Positions 26,196 to 38,133 of a DNA stretch of 64,000 bases are shown here, one piece after another. Below the pieces are notes generated by a model. The model worked only from the letters and a program-made list of their open reading frames with translations. It had not been told where the DNA came from and did not search any database. Source of the stretch: Phylloscopus collybita (lineage: Eukaryota; Chordata; Aves; Passeriformes; Phylloscopidae); assembly GCA_027886175.1 (NCBI GenBank), contig JAJNNQ010000026.1, forward strand, positions 29,964,001 to 30,028,000. The letters run 5' to 3'. Every line of letters begins with the position of its first letter. Positions within the stretch are counted from its first letter, which is position 1. The position numbers were made by a program, and so were the translations under genes.

Positions 26196-28698
26196 TAGCT
26201 TAGGCTTAAGATACCCTTCTTTTTTTCTGGAAAATAGGTGACGTTCTTTTTATTGAAGGAAACTTGATATAATCTTTCTTTAGAAGATAAAACATGGGAA
26301 ATACTTCTCGATTTAGGCACAACTACATGTCTCCATGGACTTTAAAAACGTTGTAAGCTGCATGAGATCTTCCTTTTTGAGAGCAGATCTATGAAAGACT
26401 ACAACTCAGATATTAAAAAAAGTGTACTTCTTATAAAGCTGATATTTCTGATATTTTATTCAGATACTGATCAGTTAATGAACCATTGCAACCAATGCTT
26501 TAACCACAAAAGAATATCTGAATTTCGATAACTAAATTCAAAACTGTACTTCCTCACAGCCACAGCTAAGTTGCCACCTATTCCTGAAAGCTCTTGAGGT
26601 AAATGGATGTAATTTCATTTTTCCAAAACTTTGTATGCTGATCTGCTTGGAAGACTTCGGGGTTTACAACATTAGATAGTCCATGGTCTTGTATATATTT
26701 AAACTTTCCCATCAAACACAAGGTAGATATGATGTCCCATTTAAATAATATCTCAATAAGTCAGGAAAAGATTAATTTAGCTAAATTGAAGATAGCTCAG
26801 ACCAAAGATTAATTTTCTCTAGTGTCCAAAGAGATTCAAGTCCTTATCTATCATCTTAGCATGGCAGCGTCTTACCTCTCAAAACACTGTAGACAGCAGT
26901 TAAGCATAATTTCTAGAAACTCCATGTCTTTAGAAATGCTGTATTAAGGGGAAAAGGGAAAATGTATTCTGGAAACCAGCTCTGTGTTTTGAGCCTCTCA
27001 AAATTTCTGAGTAGAATGTAATTAGGTGATTACTTTATACCGTTAATTCTAATCAGTCAAATAAAAGTAATTATAACACACCTCCAGGTGTCATATTTAT
27101 TAATGGACAGTTTGTTTTGATATGTCAGTGGTACTTTTTTTTCAATCCCATGATCATTTGCAGGCAGGGCTACTCTAGCAGGTATTACACTAATAGTATA
27201 TTTAACACAGGGAAATAATTTTTTCTCTGATGCCAAATGCTGAAATGCTGTGATGCTCAGAGTATTGATACCAATCACTTGTGGGTTTTATTATTTGAAA
27301 GGATATCAAGAAGCCAAGAAAAAAATGGCATTCTGCTGCATTGAATGCTGTATACAAATGTCAATTAACTATGAAAAGAATAGGATTTTAATTTCTATCT
27401 GTAGTAGCAGATTCTTCCATATGCAGTTGTTTTAAAGTTTGAAGTCCTTATTACTTAGATTGGGAAATTCAGTTTTCTTTAGCTTTTTGTTGGTATCACC
27501 AACAAGTTTGTGCAAACCCAGGAATGTTTAAAGTGACAATGTGATTGTCACTCCATCTTGATGTTATACTTTCTGTAATAAAACAAAGGTTTTAATTCAA
27601 TAGGAAGTACTGAAGATTTTAAATATCATGTAAACAGTCTTCTCAAGGAGTTTTGAATAGTATCCAAACTAACTATTTATGAAGCTGTCTACATTTAAAT
27701 ATCAAGCATAGAGTCAATAGAGGCATTAACAGAAGGAAACTTAAAACCCTTGACTTTTCTGTCTGAAATGTATTGTTGAAAATGAACTCATTGAAATACA
27801 GATAAAAAAAAAGCTCAGGGTTCTTTATTTATTTTGGGATTATTTTTTTTTTTTAGATCTGTTGTATATATTAATTATAAATTAGAGAAACAGATCTGAA
27901 TGAAAGTTTAAGAAGTTACAAATAATTGAAGTCCTTTAGGACATAATCTTTCTTTAACAGGATTCTGTTTCTCATTTTGTTTTGGAAAGCTGACTTCTTG
28001 GACTCATAGGAAGGTTCTTTACAATGCAGGCATGTGACTTCTGTTCAGAGCTGACTGACAGGATCAAATCTAATCTACATGAGTTATTATCAGAAATATT
28101 TTAATCATAGCTTTATATTTGATTTACTTGATTTAGGGAATTTATTTAAAGTAATGTTAAAAAAAAATCTCAACTATCAAGCATTCGCTGGCTTTAATAT
28201 TAATAAATTAATTTCCTTGCCACTCAGGTATAGATCAAACAGATGGCTGAATCTAATGCTTTTCTGTTACAGTTTCCTCCCCAAAGTAATTTATAAATTC
28301 TCTTTTTCTCCTTACTTGTTCGTCTGACCAGAAACAGATGCACACACTTGAATGTATATAGGTGTTTGTATGAGAAATCAAGCTACCTAATAGAGAAAGT
28401 AGAAATTACTTAAATAGAAAAAACATCTGTTCGCCAGTTCAATCTAGTTCAAAGGTCCTCCTCCTGCAGCAATTTTATGCATATATTAGCAATTTCTACA
28501 CAGCAGTGAATTGAAATTATTCAGGTGTACAAGCAAGGTTGTCTATTTTGGCAGAGTCATAGAAAGTTAATTTAAAACAAAATAGAGATTCAAAAATACC
28601 ACATTAATGTATAAATGACAAGGACATTTGATCTATTTTAAATGGAAATATAACTACATATACATTTGTAATAAAATTTAATAAATTTTAAATTTTTA

Positions 28699-28730
28699 TT
28701 TCTTTAGATCTAACTTTCTTTAGATCTAAC
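28699..28730. repeat. Perfect 16-bp tandem duplication
   Basis: TTTCTTTAGATCTAAC occurs twice head to tail with no mismatch (28,699-28,714 and 28,715-28,730). Confidence 0.9.
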
Positions 28731-30069
28731 CAGCCTAAATAGAACCTCCAAAGTCAGTGGGGCAGGGCTGGGAATTCTTGGAATGACGAGAGATCTGACT
28801 TTGCAGTATCTTCTAGAAAAGCATTTGAAGCATTTTCTGTATAATATTAATCACTGCTATTCTTGTAATATGATGAAAATAAGTTCTTTTTTTTAATTAC
28901 AAAGGCATAAGGGAAAGCTTTGGCACAAAGGGAGTGTAAAAAGGCACAGTAGAAATAAGATTTTGTTCTAAACAATTTTGAAGAAAACTAGCACAGTACC
29001 ACACAGTTTTAGAGGAATAAAATACAATGGGTTAAGGAAATGCTTGCTCAAAGTAGAAAAAATAGATGGAAAGTGTTGTGTCTGTTCAGAAGGAAGGGAA
29101 GAGTGGGGGAGGTTGCTAGATATGGGAAAAACAGACATGGTTAGTCAATGATTTTTATGAGCTGCTTTTTTATACTTCCACACTCTTATTTCATGAAATG
29201 GAATATTTTCTTCCCTCAGGGATGAAAGCATTTTAGATTTGTTGATGCTCTGCCTTTAACTTTGCAGCCAAAACCAACATTTTCTAATGGTAATGCATTT
29301 CTATTTAAAAGACATTTGCAGTAAAAAGTTGATTCTGGTCTGCTCGTGTGCAATGCAGTCATTCTGTAATTGCTTCTGTAGGCAATATTGCTATAGGCAA
29401 GTTGTCAGTATTTATGTTTAAGATACAAATCCTGGTTATAAGGAATTTTTCCATTGGGATAAACAATAGCCTGAAGAAAAAGGCAAGAGGAGGAAACCAT
29501 ATTTCTAAAAAATTAAATAAAAATGGAAAGACAAAATCTAGTACAAAAAGCCGCAAGGCATTTGCAGTGGGCTCTTACTAGGAAATCAACAGATATTGTG
29601 CTTATTCCTACACCCACACACACTTAAACACACTTGCATATGTATTAAGGTTTGTCTTGCCTTACAGTAAGAAATCTTTAAAAGCAGAAATATATGAAAA
29701 TACTAAAGAAACAGAACTTGGTTAAGCTGTTTAAAATCCAATTCTTTAAAGCTATTTTATTAACTTCTTCAATAAACACCCCTGAGATTTTCCTTAAACC
29801 TATCTGTTTGGTAGAAAAACAATAAGAAACATACCTTTTTTTTTTTTTTCCCCTGGATTTATTACATTTCAGTCACATGGCTATTTATTTGTGGTTTAAG
29901 TGATAGCCCTATATCAAATCAAGATGCTACCCAATGTTTCTAGCTAAAAAGAAAGCAAAGCCTAACCTGCTGAGCCATGAAAACCTTTGCAGTGAGGAGT
30001 GAGTATAGGCATATTCACTCACAGTCTGAAAGAATAAAGATTTATTCTGATTGCTTGATGTAGAACTAG

Positions 30070-30735
30070 ATGTCCAGTAATGTCAGAAGGGACCACAGTG
30101 GGTCACCTGGTCTAACCTTTTTTCTCAGGCAAGGTCATACTAGAGCACATAGCACAGGGGTTTTTGAGTATCTCCAGTGAGGGAGAGCCCACAATCTCTC
30201 TGGGAAATCTGTTCCAGTGCTCGTTCACCCACTCAGTAAAGAAGTTCTTCCTTATAGTCAGGTGGAACTTCCTGTGCATCAGTTTCTACCTATTGCATCT
30301 TGTCATATTGCTTGGCACCACCAAGATGGGCTTGGCTCCATCCTTCTGACACCCTCCCATTAGATACTCATAAACATTTATGAGGTACCCTCTCAGTTGT
30401 CTCTTCTCGAGGCTGAACAGGCCCAGGACCCTCAGCTTATCCTTGTAAGAGAGGCTCCAATCCCTTAATCATGTCATTGCCCTCCACTGGACCCACTCCA
30501 GGAGCTGCCTCTTGTACTCTCTCATACTGAGGAGCCCAGAACTGGACACAGCACTCCAGCTGTGGCCTCACCAGGGCTGAGTAGAGGGGCAGGATCACAT
30601 ACATTCCTAGGCCTGCTAGCAGTGTTCCTCCTAATGCATCCCAGGATTACATTGGCCTTCTTGGCCACAAGGGCACTGCTGGCTCATGAACAGCTGGCTG
30701 CCTGTCATTGTGCACAAAATCACCACCAGTTTTTC
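30070..30735 (-). mobile_element. CR1 LINE 3' part
   Basis: The plus strand reads as reverse-complement CR1 over about 660 bases. Typical phrases include GAGGAGCCCAGAACTGGACA and GTGGCCTCACCAGGGCTGAG, from the reverse-transcriptase ORF end. The 3' end is of a different subfamily from the AGAATCATAG type, beginning near GTCAGAAGGGACCACAGTGG. It is interrupted by many stops and ends where the ERV LTR sequence at about 30,740 begins. Confidence 0.9.
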
Positions 30736-30744
30736 TTTTGTAGG

Positions 30745-32150
30745 TGCCTGGCATTTGGCCAGTGTCAAAACACCTTACCCCCACTCCTGCCTAGTTCTCG
30801 GCCTTAAATTCACTCACAGATTTTCTCTACTTCCTACCTGCCCAGCAGTGCAGGGGTACTGGGGATTGACATCAGCTTCTCATATATTGTCTCTGCCCCT
30901 TCTTAGAGGGAGTACTCCTCACTCTTTCCCTGCTTCCCTGTAGGGTCTCTTTCATGGGAGATAATCCTCCATGAACTTCTCCAGTATGAGTTCTTCCCAT
31001 GGGCTGCAGTTCTTCACAAACTGTTACAGCATGGGACCTTTCTACAGGGTTCAGTCTTTCAGGAGCAGATTGCTCCAGCATGGGTCCCCATGTGGGGTGG
31101 CAGGTCCTTCCAGGAAATCTGCTTCAGCATGAGCTCTGCTCTCCATGGGTCCACAGGTCCTGCCAAGAGCCTGATCAAGTGCAGCCCTCCACAGTCACAG
31201 CCTCCTTCAGACACACACATCTGCTCTGGTGTCCGGTCATCTGTGGGCTGCAGGTGCATCTCTGCTCCAGCACGGACCTCCATGACCTGCAGGGGCACAG
31301 CTGCCTCACTATGTGTGAGGGACTGAAATACTCAAACAATTCCCCAATTGCAAAAGCAGCAGGTGTTTTGCTGAGGCCAGCCAAAGGAGGGGAGAAGAGT
31401 TCTTAGGTGTACGATAGCAAAACCTCTTATCTGCATACAAACAGTCCTGGTACAGAAGAGCTGCATACCCACCACCAGAGGATGACACAACAAACCAAAC
31501 TTTGTTTAGTAGCAAGTTGTGTATGGAGTCAGATGGGTGAGAAGGCTGAAAAGAAGCAGATCCTGAGGAGGTGGGATAATGCTTTTTACTATACCAGTAT
31601 CCTCCCTTACACAATTGGCTCAGGTGTAAAACTTCTCCCTCCCCCAGGAAAAGTATCAGGACATTCACATGTCAGTCTGAAGATGTTCATCCCTTCTGAT
31701 GGGCCATAACTTGTTCAACTATGCTGTTGTGAGTGTTGTCATATCCTAGAAGGTGTCAAAAGTCAGACTAATTTCTGGGGCCTTCCACCAAATGTGCATG
31801 ATCTACAGTGTTGCATAACAGTGTAAAACTCTCATCCTAAGGGGAAATATGTAGGCATTTTCACCTGAATCTGAACATATATTAACCCATTGAACTTTGT
31901 GCTCCTCTTTTCAGCTGCAGTTGCCTAGTTATTTTGGGGGGGTTCTTTCCCTCTTCCCAACTCTATTTTCCCAGAGGCACCACCACTATGCCTCACAGAC
32001 TCAGTTGTGGCCAGTGTCAAATCAATCTTGAAGCCAGCTGGCATTGGCACTATCAGATATAGGGGAATTTTCTAGCAGCTTCTCACAAAAGTGAGACCTG
32101 TAGCTTCCCCCTGCTACTAAAACTTTTTTACACAAACCCAATGCACACAA
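30745..32150 (-). mobile_element. ERV LTR, family 3 (antisense), interrupted
   Basis: Two blocks belong to one long avian ERV LTR read on the minus strand. The first, about 30,764-31,314, carries diverged repeats of a GGGCTGCAG/CTCCAGCATGG motif about every 50-75 bases. The second, about 31,895-32,150, ends in CCCCCTGCTACTAAAAC and CACAAACCCAATGCACACA, which I recognise as the LTR 5' end reversed. Between them lies unrelated sequence (listed separately). The U5 side seems missing; a 25-base piece at 30,745-30,768 resembles the LTR 3' end but in the opposite orientation, suggesting a rearranged end. No coding remnants seen. Confidence 0.75.
31315..31895. mobile_element. LTR-like insertion inside family-3 LTR
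   Basis: This roughly 580-bp segment breaks the continuity of the surrounding LTR. It begins TGTGAGGGACTG and holds a possible TATA-like GTGTAAAAC near 31,625, so on the plus strand it could be a second LTR. I could not find a clear duplication or fix the right-hand end, and I do not know the family. It may instead be a variant internal part of the host LTR family. Confidence 0.45.
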
Positions 32151-32462
32151 TTATCTTTGGATTAAATTTTAATGAAGGTCCTTTTCTCCACTAACCCTAG
32201 AAAATACTTAGTGTTTAATTTAATCATCTAAATTTGGAATATTCAGAAAACAAGCTTAAATATGTTCTGCTCTCTGATTCATCTTCCATGACTAGTTATT
32301 AGAAAATATCTAGACAGATCTGGAAACAGGTGGCAGAATCTCCTCCCAAGTGATTATCCCAGCCTTTAAAAGAAACGTGCTTTCTTTATCATATTTTCTA
32401 TTTGCAAACTTGGTGCAATACCCATGAAGCAACTATGCATAATAAATCACTCTACCATGTAC

Positions 32463-32500
32463 GTGTGTGTGCATGTGTATATATATATATATGTATACAT
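32463..32500. repeat. (GT)n(AT)n microsatellite
   Basis: Alternating GT units pass into alternating AT units with few interruptions. Confidence 0.9.
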
Positions 32501-33643
32501 TTAATATAATTGATTATAGAATATTCATTGTCACCAGGAAATTCATTGCCACCAGAAAATAAGAAAAAACAATTCCAGACAAGTTTATCTAGGAAAATCT
32601 GTTGACCAAAATCACATTGACTAAGTGGAGAAATGTTTTAACTTACAAATTTAAGCTGTACTGTAAGGACTGATTTTTGCCCCAAAACAGCCCATTTAAG
32701 TTAGGCATTTCAGGGGTTTTTGGGTAACTCTGGCAAGAAACTATTATTGACACATGTTTGAGTGTTGCTATTTTCCTCAAATATTAATAGTATTTAAAAA
32801 ATTAGAGTACTTTATATTTGGCATATTTTTATATTTCGCAAAGATAACTGTTAAATAGCCTTAGCCTAAAAAATTAAATTAGATTTTTTTTTCTGTTTCA
32901 CAACATGCTGGCAAGTAAATGATCAATCTCCTTTCAATGAATACTATCTTTGTGTTAAGATAAAACAAACAATGGTTCACAATGGGAACACAAACATAAA
33001 AGCATTTGATGTATCCAGCTCTATATTTCCCCTATCAGTACTCTGACTTTTGGTTTCCTGGGATACAAACCAAATGTCAACATATGCTTCTATGAAGGGT
33101 CTTGTTTGGAGCTGTCATTAGAAGGTCTTCCTATGACATCATGGAACTTTGGAAGCATGAGCACGACTGCTTCCAAGAATAAAATGTATTATTATATTTA
33201 ATAACACTAGCCTCAGTAAATAAATTGTCTTTGTCTCTATGTAGAGTTTATGCAAGACTTCATTATACAATGAAGGAGAAGACTTAAACAAGGAAAACTA
33301 AGGTTATGAATTCATAGGATTGAATATCAGAAAGGTTAGAGAACAGACACTGAAGTCTGTATTCAGAGCAGCATATGAGAAATTTAACTTAAGATGGATT
33401 CATAGCTGAAATTAATTAATTTATGAAAACGAAATAATGTAGATCTTAATAACAAGAAGCAAGATCCATCAGTTACATATCAGTGCTGATCGAGTAGTTC
33501 CAAATATTTAGACTCCATTATTTGTATTAGGTCTAAGAATATGGTGAATAAAAAAATATTGTAATTAAAAGGGAAAGCTAATACAATCCTTAGAACTTCA
33601 AGGTCTTGAAGTCCATTAAATATCTTCTACTAAACTTTCAGTG

Positions 33644-33671
33644 GCTTGCCTGCAGTGAGTTGCAGGCAAGC
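33644..33671. repeat. Perfect 11-bp stem hairpin
   Basis: GCTTGCCTGCA (33,644-33,654) pairs exactly with TGCAGGCAAGC (33,661-33,671) around a 6-base loop. A second hairpin, ACTTCAAG-GT-CTTGAAGT, lies just upstream at 33,595-33,612. No function is suggested by the context. Confidence 0.65.
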
Positions 33672-36573
33672 TGGTCTAATTCTGTTAACTTCACTGATAT
33701 TATCCCCACATAATTTAATGGAAGGGCAACACAGCCCTGAATTCTCAGTAAAAACTGTACATAAGTTGTGTTTACACAGAATATGCTGCTTCAAAACTGT
33801 TAAGTGTAAAGTTTACCTCCATTTAAAAACTGTATTAAGATCATAGTTGGAAACCAAGGCACAAATTAATGAGACAGATCTGTGAATTCTTGAAAGGCAT
33901 GAAAAGAAAAAGAATCAGGATACAAAAAATATTTTGCTTGCCTTTTGTTTTGATTGAAAGGAACATCCAGGAATTGTATGTTCTCCCAAAAGATGGCATC
34001 AAAAGTATTCAATGCTTTTTTTCTTCATAATACATCTAATAAAATTTGCATATATTTTAAAGATTTGTAATCTTCACATAGGTATCAAGAACACATAAAA
34101 AGCAAACTGAAAGTTTGGAGGATTTTGTAAGCAAGTTTAAATGAACAATAGAAACATCAATAGTGAGAAATGTTTGCTAAGTTCTTCATATTTATATAGT
34201 TCAGTATCTCTTTCTGCATGACAGCTAGAAAATATTCTCATTACTACTGTTCTCCTCTTTTCCCCAAATTCTTTTTACATGGTTTACTTAACAGTTTTCA
34301 ATAACACGAAGGAATGAATTCTTCAAATTAAACATGTACAAGGAAACCATCTTCAAAGAAGCTTTTACCAGAAACTTTCTAATTTACTTTCTACTCCTAT
34401 GACATGTACTGCAACAGTTGACTTTTTTCCTTCAGGAAATTCCATTGTAATAAGGGGATAGAGGGTTTAGGGTGATGGGAAGAAGCTTTGTCAAGAAGTA
34501 AGTTCTCTGGAAGACCTTTAGTTAGCATTTTTTATCAGAACCAGGGTGAATTCCTGATTAGAAGCAGTGAGAGGCTTATTCTTTCATTGGTAAATGCTTA
34601 ACGTAGTAGAAATAGCATTTAGTCACTATTACATATCAGTCAGACCTTCAACATTGCAGGTATTTTACCATACAAAACCGGTTATTTAGTATTCTTTACT
34701 CCTATCACTGTTTCCACAACATGCACTAGGTTACAAGGAATATAAATCAACTAAAGCAGAACTCACACAGAGCAAGACACAGCATAGTTAAATGGATATG
34801 ACTGTCTTTGGATAAATACCCATGCCTACAGTTAAAGAATAAGGCTAGTTAACTTAATATCATCCTGAATTCTTGTGCTAATTTCTTTCTGCATGATTCT
34901 GCATTCATTGTGGGACAGAGAAGTTTGACAGTTTGTTGCATGTGATAGGAAAAATTTGTCTTGGATTTTTTATTAATAAAAGTATTTTCCACATACATTA
35001 GTGAGATGTATGTGGCAGTTGAGATGTACCATAGCCTCCTTTAGCTTGTATCGTATTTTTAATTATTAAAAAACAAAATCAAGAAATCTGAACGTGGAAG
35101 TCCAAATCACTAGAAATTCAAATCTCTGAGATAGAATACTCATTCTTCTAGTATATCTAATTAAAAAAAAAAATCACCAAACCAAAACAGAACTGCTTGC
35201 TTTAAATTCATATAAGAACAGTAAATAAACTTAGACACTCATAAACATTGGACCCAAAAATTGAAACAATGGTGATAAGAGTTGTATCCTAGAATTGAAA
35301 CTACACACAAAGACCAAATGGCACATGAATCGTTTCCCATTTCATCTTAGGAGGCTTCCCACAATGGATGCAGTTTTCTGTCTAAATTTGCATACAGAGC
35401 TGATAAATACTGGCCACAGTCTCAATATGTGCTGAAGCTTCTCTCTGAGCTCTCACACAAACAAGGATCATAATTACCCTTTTTTATTGCTCTGGAAAAG
35501 TTGGAGGACCAGTCCTCAACCTTGTATATATGTAATGACCCAGATGTTCATCACCTAGTATTTAAAGGCAACTCAAAATAACACTCTCCATGTTGGTAAG
35601 CCACCACTTTCTAAACACACCAGATCTGTTCTAGTTGTTTTCTGCCTTCAGAGCCCAGCACTCTGGCCTTGTCTCTGAGCTTTGACAGTGTCTGGACCCA
35701 CAAAACACTTGCTTGAGTTTTGATGTGAGAACAACTGCCTGTAGCCTCCTGACAGTTGTTTTCACAAAATACAAAATATATCATATAAAATATTGGAAGG
35801 CATCTCTGAAGTTCACCATGTACAACTTTGTGCACAAAGAATGCTGACTTCAGTGATACATTAGGTTGCCTAGATGTTTTTATCCAGACAAGTTTTCACA
35901 ATTTCTCAGTCTGGGGATTTTAAAACCTCTTGGATGACTTTTAGCACTGTCATAAAATGCATTGGAACTTTACAAGTTTCAGATTGGCTAACAGAAGAAA
36001 ACATTGTTGGAAGTTGGCTAAAAATATAGTGAGCCTCTTCAGGAAGGGCAAGGACAATTTTTGAAATTGCATCTTAAGGAAAACCTGTTTCATTCTCTGG
36101 TCTCTTAGATGAACTCATAGTAAAAGAGTATAGCACAAACAAACAACCAATCCAAAAAATTAGGAAGACTGAAAAAGAACAGAACACAAAATATACATAG
36201 TTATTTATGGAAAAATGTAAATAAAATATATTATAAAAAGTTATGGGCTTTTTAAAACAAAACAAAAAACCTACCAACCAAAAACCAGCCAACCAAAAAA
36301 TGAAAAACAGAACTCCAGTGAAAAAAAAAATCAATAAAATGGCATAAACTAGATTTAAATAGAAGAAAACAGAGTTTTAGAAACTATAGAGTAGAGAAAG
36401 GATTTGTTAGAATACCTTGTTAGAGCATTCTTGAGGATCTGCTTAGCAGTATTTTTTTATATAGAGAAAGCTGACAACTGAATTAGAAATTACCACAATG
36501 AATCAAACCTATGTTTTCTCCAATTAAGATGAAAGTTTTGGTTTTTTGTATATCATGGTTTTCTGCTATTGAG

Positions 36574-37081
36574 TGTAGGAGAAGGGAATATCGGTGACCT
36601 TGCCTGTGGTAAGTAACAGCTGTGTTAATTGCACAATACAGACTGGCCCTGATGAGTCACAGCTATATCCAATAAAGATAAGTGTGATAAAAGGGAGTGG
36701 GTTAGCTGGTGAAGGGAATCATCATGGAGGATCATGAAGAAGAAAGATCCTGGGAAGAGAGAATCACTGCTGTGAGGTCAGTCTGGGTCTGCAGTTAGAG
36801 CCTGTTGTTGGAACCTGCAGCCACAGTCTAGATGGGTAAAACCTGCATTCAGAGTCTGCAAACTAATACATGCAGTCATAGTTTAGCAGGAAACAACCAG
36901 CAGTCAGAGGCTGCAAGGGAAACCTACAACTGGAGCTTGCTGCAGCCAGAGTCAGTGATGGTTGGAGTCAGGCTTGCTGAGCTGTAAGGAGGAATAAACC
37001 AGGACCCTTTTCATGCTGTGATAAACAAGAAGTCTGTGTCTCTGTTCATTTCTCCCCTCTAATAAGAGGGCTGCTGCAACA
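36574..37081 (+). mobile_element. Solo ERV LTR, family 4 (sense), with internal repeats
   Basis: The segment begins TGTAGGAGAAGGG and ends GCTGCTGCAACA, matching the TG...CA rule. A TATA-like TGATAAAAGG lies near 36,685 and a polyadenylation signal AATAAA at 36,993-36,998. Between about 36,780 and 36,960 there are four or five diverged copies of a unit around CTGCAGYCAGAGYCTG, spaced roughly 45 bases apart. I recognise the overall text as an avian ERV LTR. No convincing target-site duplication was seen, so the ends are approximate. Confidence 0.7.
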
Positions 37082-38133
37082 TTGGAGAAGATCTACTAAG
37101 TCCCTTTCAATTTTACATTTCCTCCCTAAGTTGCAATTTGTGTTTGAGAAAATACTTTTTCTCTATATAAGGCTCTTCTTATTGCTGCAATGGACCCTTT
37201 TGCCATTGTAAGAGAAGAGATATGTCAATAAACAATCAGAATAAAATAAATAAGGATTACTACATCACAGAAAATTATTTAGTGGTGCTTTTCACTCCAC
37301 ATATGCCAAAGACCCAGATTTGTCTTTGTCACACATGTTGCGTTGGTCTTTCTAAACATTGTTTTAATACCCAAATGAGAATTAAACAATTACTGATTCA
37401 CATGAATGTTCCTTTGGAATTTGTACTGGTTCAGCTCTTGTTTATCTTTTAAATCCCTAGTAATATACATATCTGGCTAACAGTTTACAGAATTCTTTTG
37501 GTATACACAGACAAAAGCAGGAAAGGATGATGAGGATTCAGTCAACACAGATGCATTAGGATCAGACAGAATACCAGAACCTTCTAAGATCTACCCAAGA
37601 ATTTTCAAGTGTTGGCATACAGTGATCTCAGCCATTGACTTTGGAAGGATGTTTCAGAGCTTACCATACTAATCAAACAGAAATTGCAGGGGAATACAAA
37701 AGAGAGACAGAACAGATTTATAGACTGGCCATTCGGATTTTTGCCTACTGGATATTTTCTAACTCTGAAACATCTACCTTTAAAGGTCTCCATAAGACAT
37801 CACTATCTCCCTAGTGCCAAGTATTCCCTAATATTAACTACAAATGTTCTTTTATTTTTTTTATTAGTTATTCTGCTATTCCACAGAATAATCAGTCTCT
37901 ATACATCATACAGCCTTCAAATATTTGTAGAATGTCATGACTACTTTGTCATCATCTATCTGTTAAAATTAGTTCTTTTAATCTTTACATAGAAGTCAAT
38001 CTAATTCTCCTGTTCTTTCTAATTACTTTTTATAGCATATAACATTAGACTAGAAGAAGATTTTACCATTTTCCTATTACTTACTCTGGGCTACTAATAT
38101 TCATAGCTATCATGATAACAAATGTTCAAACTT
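37082..38133. other. Unique AT-rich non-coding DNA
   Basis: No gene or repeat recognised; open frames are short and without motifs. Confidence 0.6.

Larger units (their letters stand above)
23533..30069. other. Unique AT-rich non-coding DNA with simple repeats
   Basis: No gene recognised. It contains simple repeats at 25,097-25,163 and 26,150-26,195, a perfect 16-bp tandem duplication at 28,699-28,730 and a small hairpin GTGACAAT-GTG-ATTGTCAC near 27,530. Confidence 0.65.
32151..36573. other. Unique AT-rich non-coding DNA
   Basis: No gene recognised. It contains a GT/AT microsatellite at 32,463-32,500 and two neighbouring perfect hairpins at 33,595-33,612 and 33,644-33,671. The A/C-rich tract at 36,255-36,330 is low complexity. 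Confidence 0.65.

Noticed and set aside
27525..27550. Hairpin GTGACAAT-GTG-ATTGTCAC
   Set aside because: An 8-bp stem is near the chance level for a 64-kb window; no T-run follows that would suggest a terminator, and it is too short for a microRNA.
30562..31709. Cluster of open frames on both strands
   Set aside because: GC-rich CR1 and LTR sequence produces these; only ORF2-like CR1 fragments are real, and they are broken.
36567..37088. Possible target-site duplication ATTGAG / ATTGGAG around the family-4 LTR
   Set aside because: The copies do not line up with the TG and CA ends and differ by an indel, so the match is too weak.
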